This document shows positions 7,223-7,986 of a stretch of DNA of 7,986 nt, piece by piece. Position 1 is the first letter of the stretch, and every line of letters starts with the position of its first letter. The stretch spans positions 3,074-11,059 of the forward strand of contig CAOXUF010000052.1 in the NCBI GenBank assembly GCA_948560485.1, given 5' to 3'. A program made the position numbers and the translations under genes. Origin of the DNA: an uncultured Eubacterium sp. (GTDB lineage: Bacteria; Bacillota_A; Clostridia; Lachnospirales; Lachnospiraceae). The notes under the pieces are model-generated. The model had not been told where the DNA came from and ran no database searches. It worked only from the letters and a program-made list of their open reading frames with translations.

Positions 7223-7368
7223 TTGTAACAGTTCAGCCATGCGATACAAAATAAATACAGACAATGACTGCTTGCAGGCAATTGACTGTATTTATTTCGT
7301 ATCATATGGTGAGCCAAATCAGCGAATAGGAGCGAAGCTCATTTGAGCTGATGGCTGAACTGTTACAA
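7223..7368. repeat. 146-bp palindromic element with 18-bp terminal inverted repeats
   Basis: An 18-base arm containing TGTAACAGTTCAGCCAT (7224-7240) is perfectly inverted at 7351-7368. Inside are two further hairpins. The first pairs GATACAAAATAAATACAG (7243-7260) with 7286-7303, 17 of 18 positions matching, with a small inner CTGC/GCAG palindrome. The second (7312-7356) pairs AGCCAAATCAGC with GCTGATGGCT, with a two-base bulge, around a GAGC-GAA-GCTC mini-hairpin. As RNA or single-stranded DNA the element would make a three-way junction. It has no coding capacity I can support. A small non-autonomous mobile repeat (MITE- or REP-like) is the simplest reading. I do not recognise a named family. 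Confidence 0.75.
7282..7310 (+). promoter_or_regulatory. Possible promoter inside the inverted repeat element
   Basis: The plus strand reads TTGACT (7282-7287), a 17-base spacer, and TATGGT (7305-7310), matching the sigma-A hexamers at five of six and four of six positions. It points away from the RND gene and into the end of the PTS gene, and no plus-strand gene follows it. Part of it is used by the hairpin stem, so the match may be accidental. Confidence 0.25.
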
Positions 7369-7370
7369 TA
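7308..7370. repeat. 63-base direct repeat, copy 1
   Basis: This unit runs from GGTGAGCC to TGTTACAATA and is repeated at 7378-7440 with 59 of 63 bases identical and an offset of exactly 70 bases. Its 3' end doubles as the right arm of the larger palindrome at 7223-7368. The four differences from copy 2 are at 7324, 7327, 7329 and 7334. Confidence 0.9.
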
Positions 7371-7377
7371 ATACAGC

Positions 7378-7440
7378 GGTGAGCCAAATCAGCAAAAAAG
7401 AGCAAAGCTCATTTGAGCTGATGGCTGAACTGTTACAATA
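7378..7440. repeat. 63-base direct repeat, copy 2
   Basis: Second copy of the unit, separated from copy 1 by seven bases and ending four bases from the stop codon of the PTS gene. It keeps the AGCCAAATCAGC/GCTGATGGCT stem and the GAGC-x-GCTC mini-hairpin, with AAA in place of GAA in the loop. Read on the minus strand it contains AGCTC-AAAT-GAGCT followed by a TTGCTC and six T (ending near 7394). It might therefore also act as a weak terminator for the PTS gene; copy 1 has lost that T-run. Confidence 0.9.
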
Positions 7441-7444
7441 TATT

Positions 7445-7957
7445 TTATTCCATAATGTCAACGGCAAATAACTCCTCGCCTGCATGGATATTTCCCTTAT
7501 TTAAAAGTCTGATGCGCTGGTTTTCTTTCATCTCTGTACATAGTACCGGTGATGCCATGGAAGGTGCATTTTGGTTCAGATATTTCAAATCCAGTTTTAT
7601 GAGATTATCGCCTTTTTTAACCCGGTCTCCACCTTTCACATATACTTCAAAACCTTTTCCGTTTAATTTTACTGTATCAATTCCTACGTGCACTATAATA
7701 TCAAGCCCTGAATCAGTATGAATTCCCAAAGCGTGTTTCGTGTCAAACACAAAACTGACAACTCCATCTGCCGGTGACATTACAATTGGTTCACTCGGTG
7801 TTACAACAGCCCCATCTCCCATCATTTTGCCTGAAAAAGCTTCATCAGGAGCATTCTCTATTTTATCGGCTGTTCCTGTCATTGGACTTGCAATGATAAT
7901 TGTTTCCCTTATTTTTTCTTTATTCGGTTTTGTAACAGCCTCTTTATCTTTTTCCAC
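7445..7957 (-). CDS. PTS glucose-type EIIA phosphocarrier protein or C-terminal EIIA domain
   Basis: The 170 residues match the IIA-Glc fold. They include ASPMTGTADKIENAPDEAFSG at about 23-43, GDGAVVTPSE at 47-56, SPADGVVSFVF at 61-71, His75 (KHALGI) and the phosphorylated His90 in IIVHVGIDTVKLNG (87-100), then VKKGDNLIKLDL. Both histidines sit exactly where E. coli Crr has its own His75 and His90. IIA takes phosphate from HPr and passes it to an IIB domain during sugar uptake. The start given is a GTG with AGGA 7 bases upstream, and the resulting length equals stand-alone Crr or YpqE proteins. However, the frame is open upstream to the window end, and the charged N-terminal 20 residues look like a linker, so this may be the end of a fused IIBCA permease. 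The last ten bases of the window are adapter-like, so the question cannot be settled here. Sugar specificity is unknown. Confidence 0.9.
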   Translation of the reverse strand: MEKDKEAVTKPNKEKIRETIIIASPMTGTADKIENAPDEAFSGKMMGDGAVVTPSEPIVMSPADGVVSFVFDTKHALGIHTDSGLDIIVHVGIDTVKLNGKGFEVYVKGGDRVKKGDNLIKLDLKYLNQNAPSMASPVLCTEMKENQRIRLLNKGNIHAGEELFAVDIME

Positions 7958-7976
7958 TTTGTTGTCCTGCCTTGAT

Positions 7977-7986
7977 AGATCGGAAG
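7977..7986 (+). other. Illumina TruSeq adapter remnant at the contig end
   Basis: The final ten bases, AGATCGGAAG, are identical to the first ten bases of the common TruSeq adapter. An exact ten-base match at the very end of the sequence is better explained by untrimmed adapter than by genome. Bases from 7977 on should not be used to infer the upstream reading frame of the PTS gene. Confidence 0.8.

Noticed and set aside
7029..7346. A 105-codon plus-strand open frame upstream of the RND gene
   Set aside because: It overlaps the start of the RND gene in antisense, then crosses a hairpin and part of the repeat cluster, and has no recognisable domain or good ribosome binding site.
7308..7440. 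The two repeats as a minimal CRISPR array
   Set aside because: Units are 63 bases, the gap between them is only seven bases, and no cas gene or further unit is present.
7057..7444. A riboswitch or T-box in the long RND leader
   Set aside because: I searched for T-box, SAM, TPP, cobalamin and similar conserved cores and saw none; the structure present is explained by repeats.

Overview
The window looks like the end of a draft contig from a low-GC, monoderm Firmicute, most likely a Lachnospiraceae-type clostridium. This rests on the AT-rich intergenic DNA, the strong AGGAGG-type ribosome binding sites, and the protein families and style: an RND pump with a very long coiled-coil insert, a secreted glucanase with a clostridial signal peptide, and a PTS IIA protein. 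The genus is inference. The last ten bases (7977-7986) equal the start of the Illumina TruSeq adapter, so true genomic sequence probably stops near 7976.

All five genes supported here lie on the minus strand, so the window reads right to left. 7957-7445 is a PTS IIA-Glc-type phosphocarrier or domain, cut or nearly cut by the contig end. 7444-7057 is a 388-base non-coding stretch. It holds two 63-base direct repeats, an 18-bp inverted repeat enclosing a large hairpin, and a separate 11-bp-stem hairpin close to the next gene. 7056-3103 is a 1317-residue RND-family efflux permease whose porter domain is split by a coiled-coil insertion of about 255 residues. 2990-2148 is UppP, the undecaprenyl-diphosphate phosphatase. 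1957-1232 is a TVP38/TMEM64 (VTT/DedA superfamily) membrane protein with its own extended -10 promoter, an upstream direct repeat resembling an OmpR-family response-regulator box, and a strong terminator at 1181-1220. 1040 to the left edge is the N-terminal part of a secreted GH81-like endo-beta-1,3-glucanase with a clear promoter and ribosome binding site. It runs off the window before the catalytic domain.

The middle three genes form a plausible envelope group. UppP recycles the undecaprenyl carrier lipid, VTT-superfamily proteins include carrier-lipid translocases, and the RND pump exports or moves lipophilic compounds. Their co-regulation is inferred from order and strand only. The spacings of 112 and 190 bases and the separate promoter before the VTT gene argue against one simple operon. 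The most unusual material is the repeat cluster at 7223-7440 and the coiled-coil insert in the RND pump.
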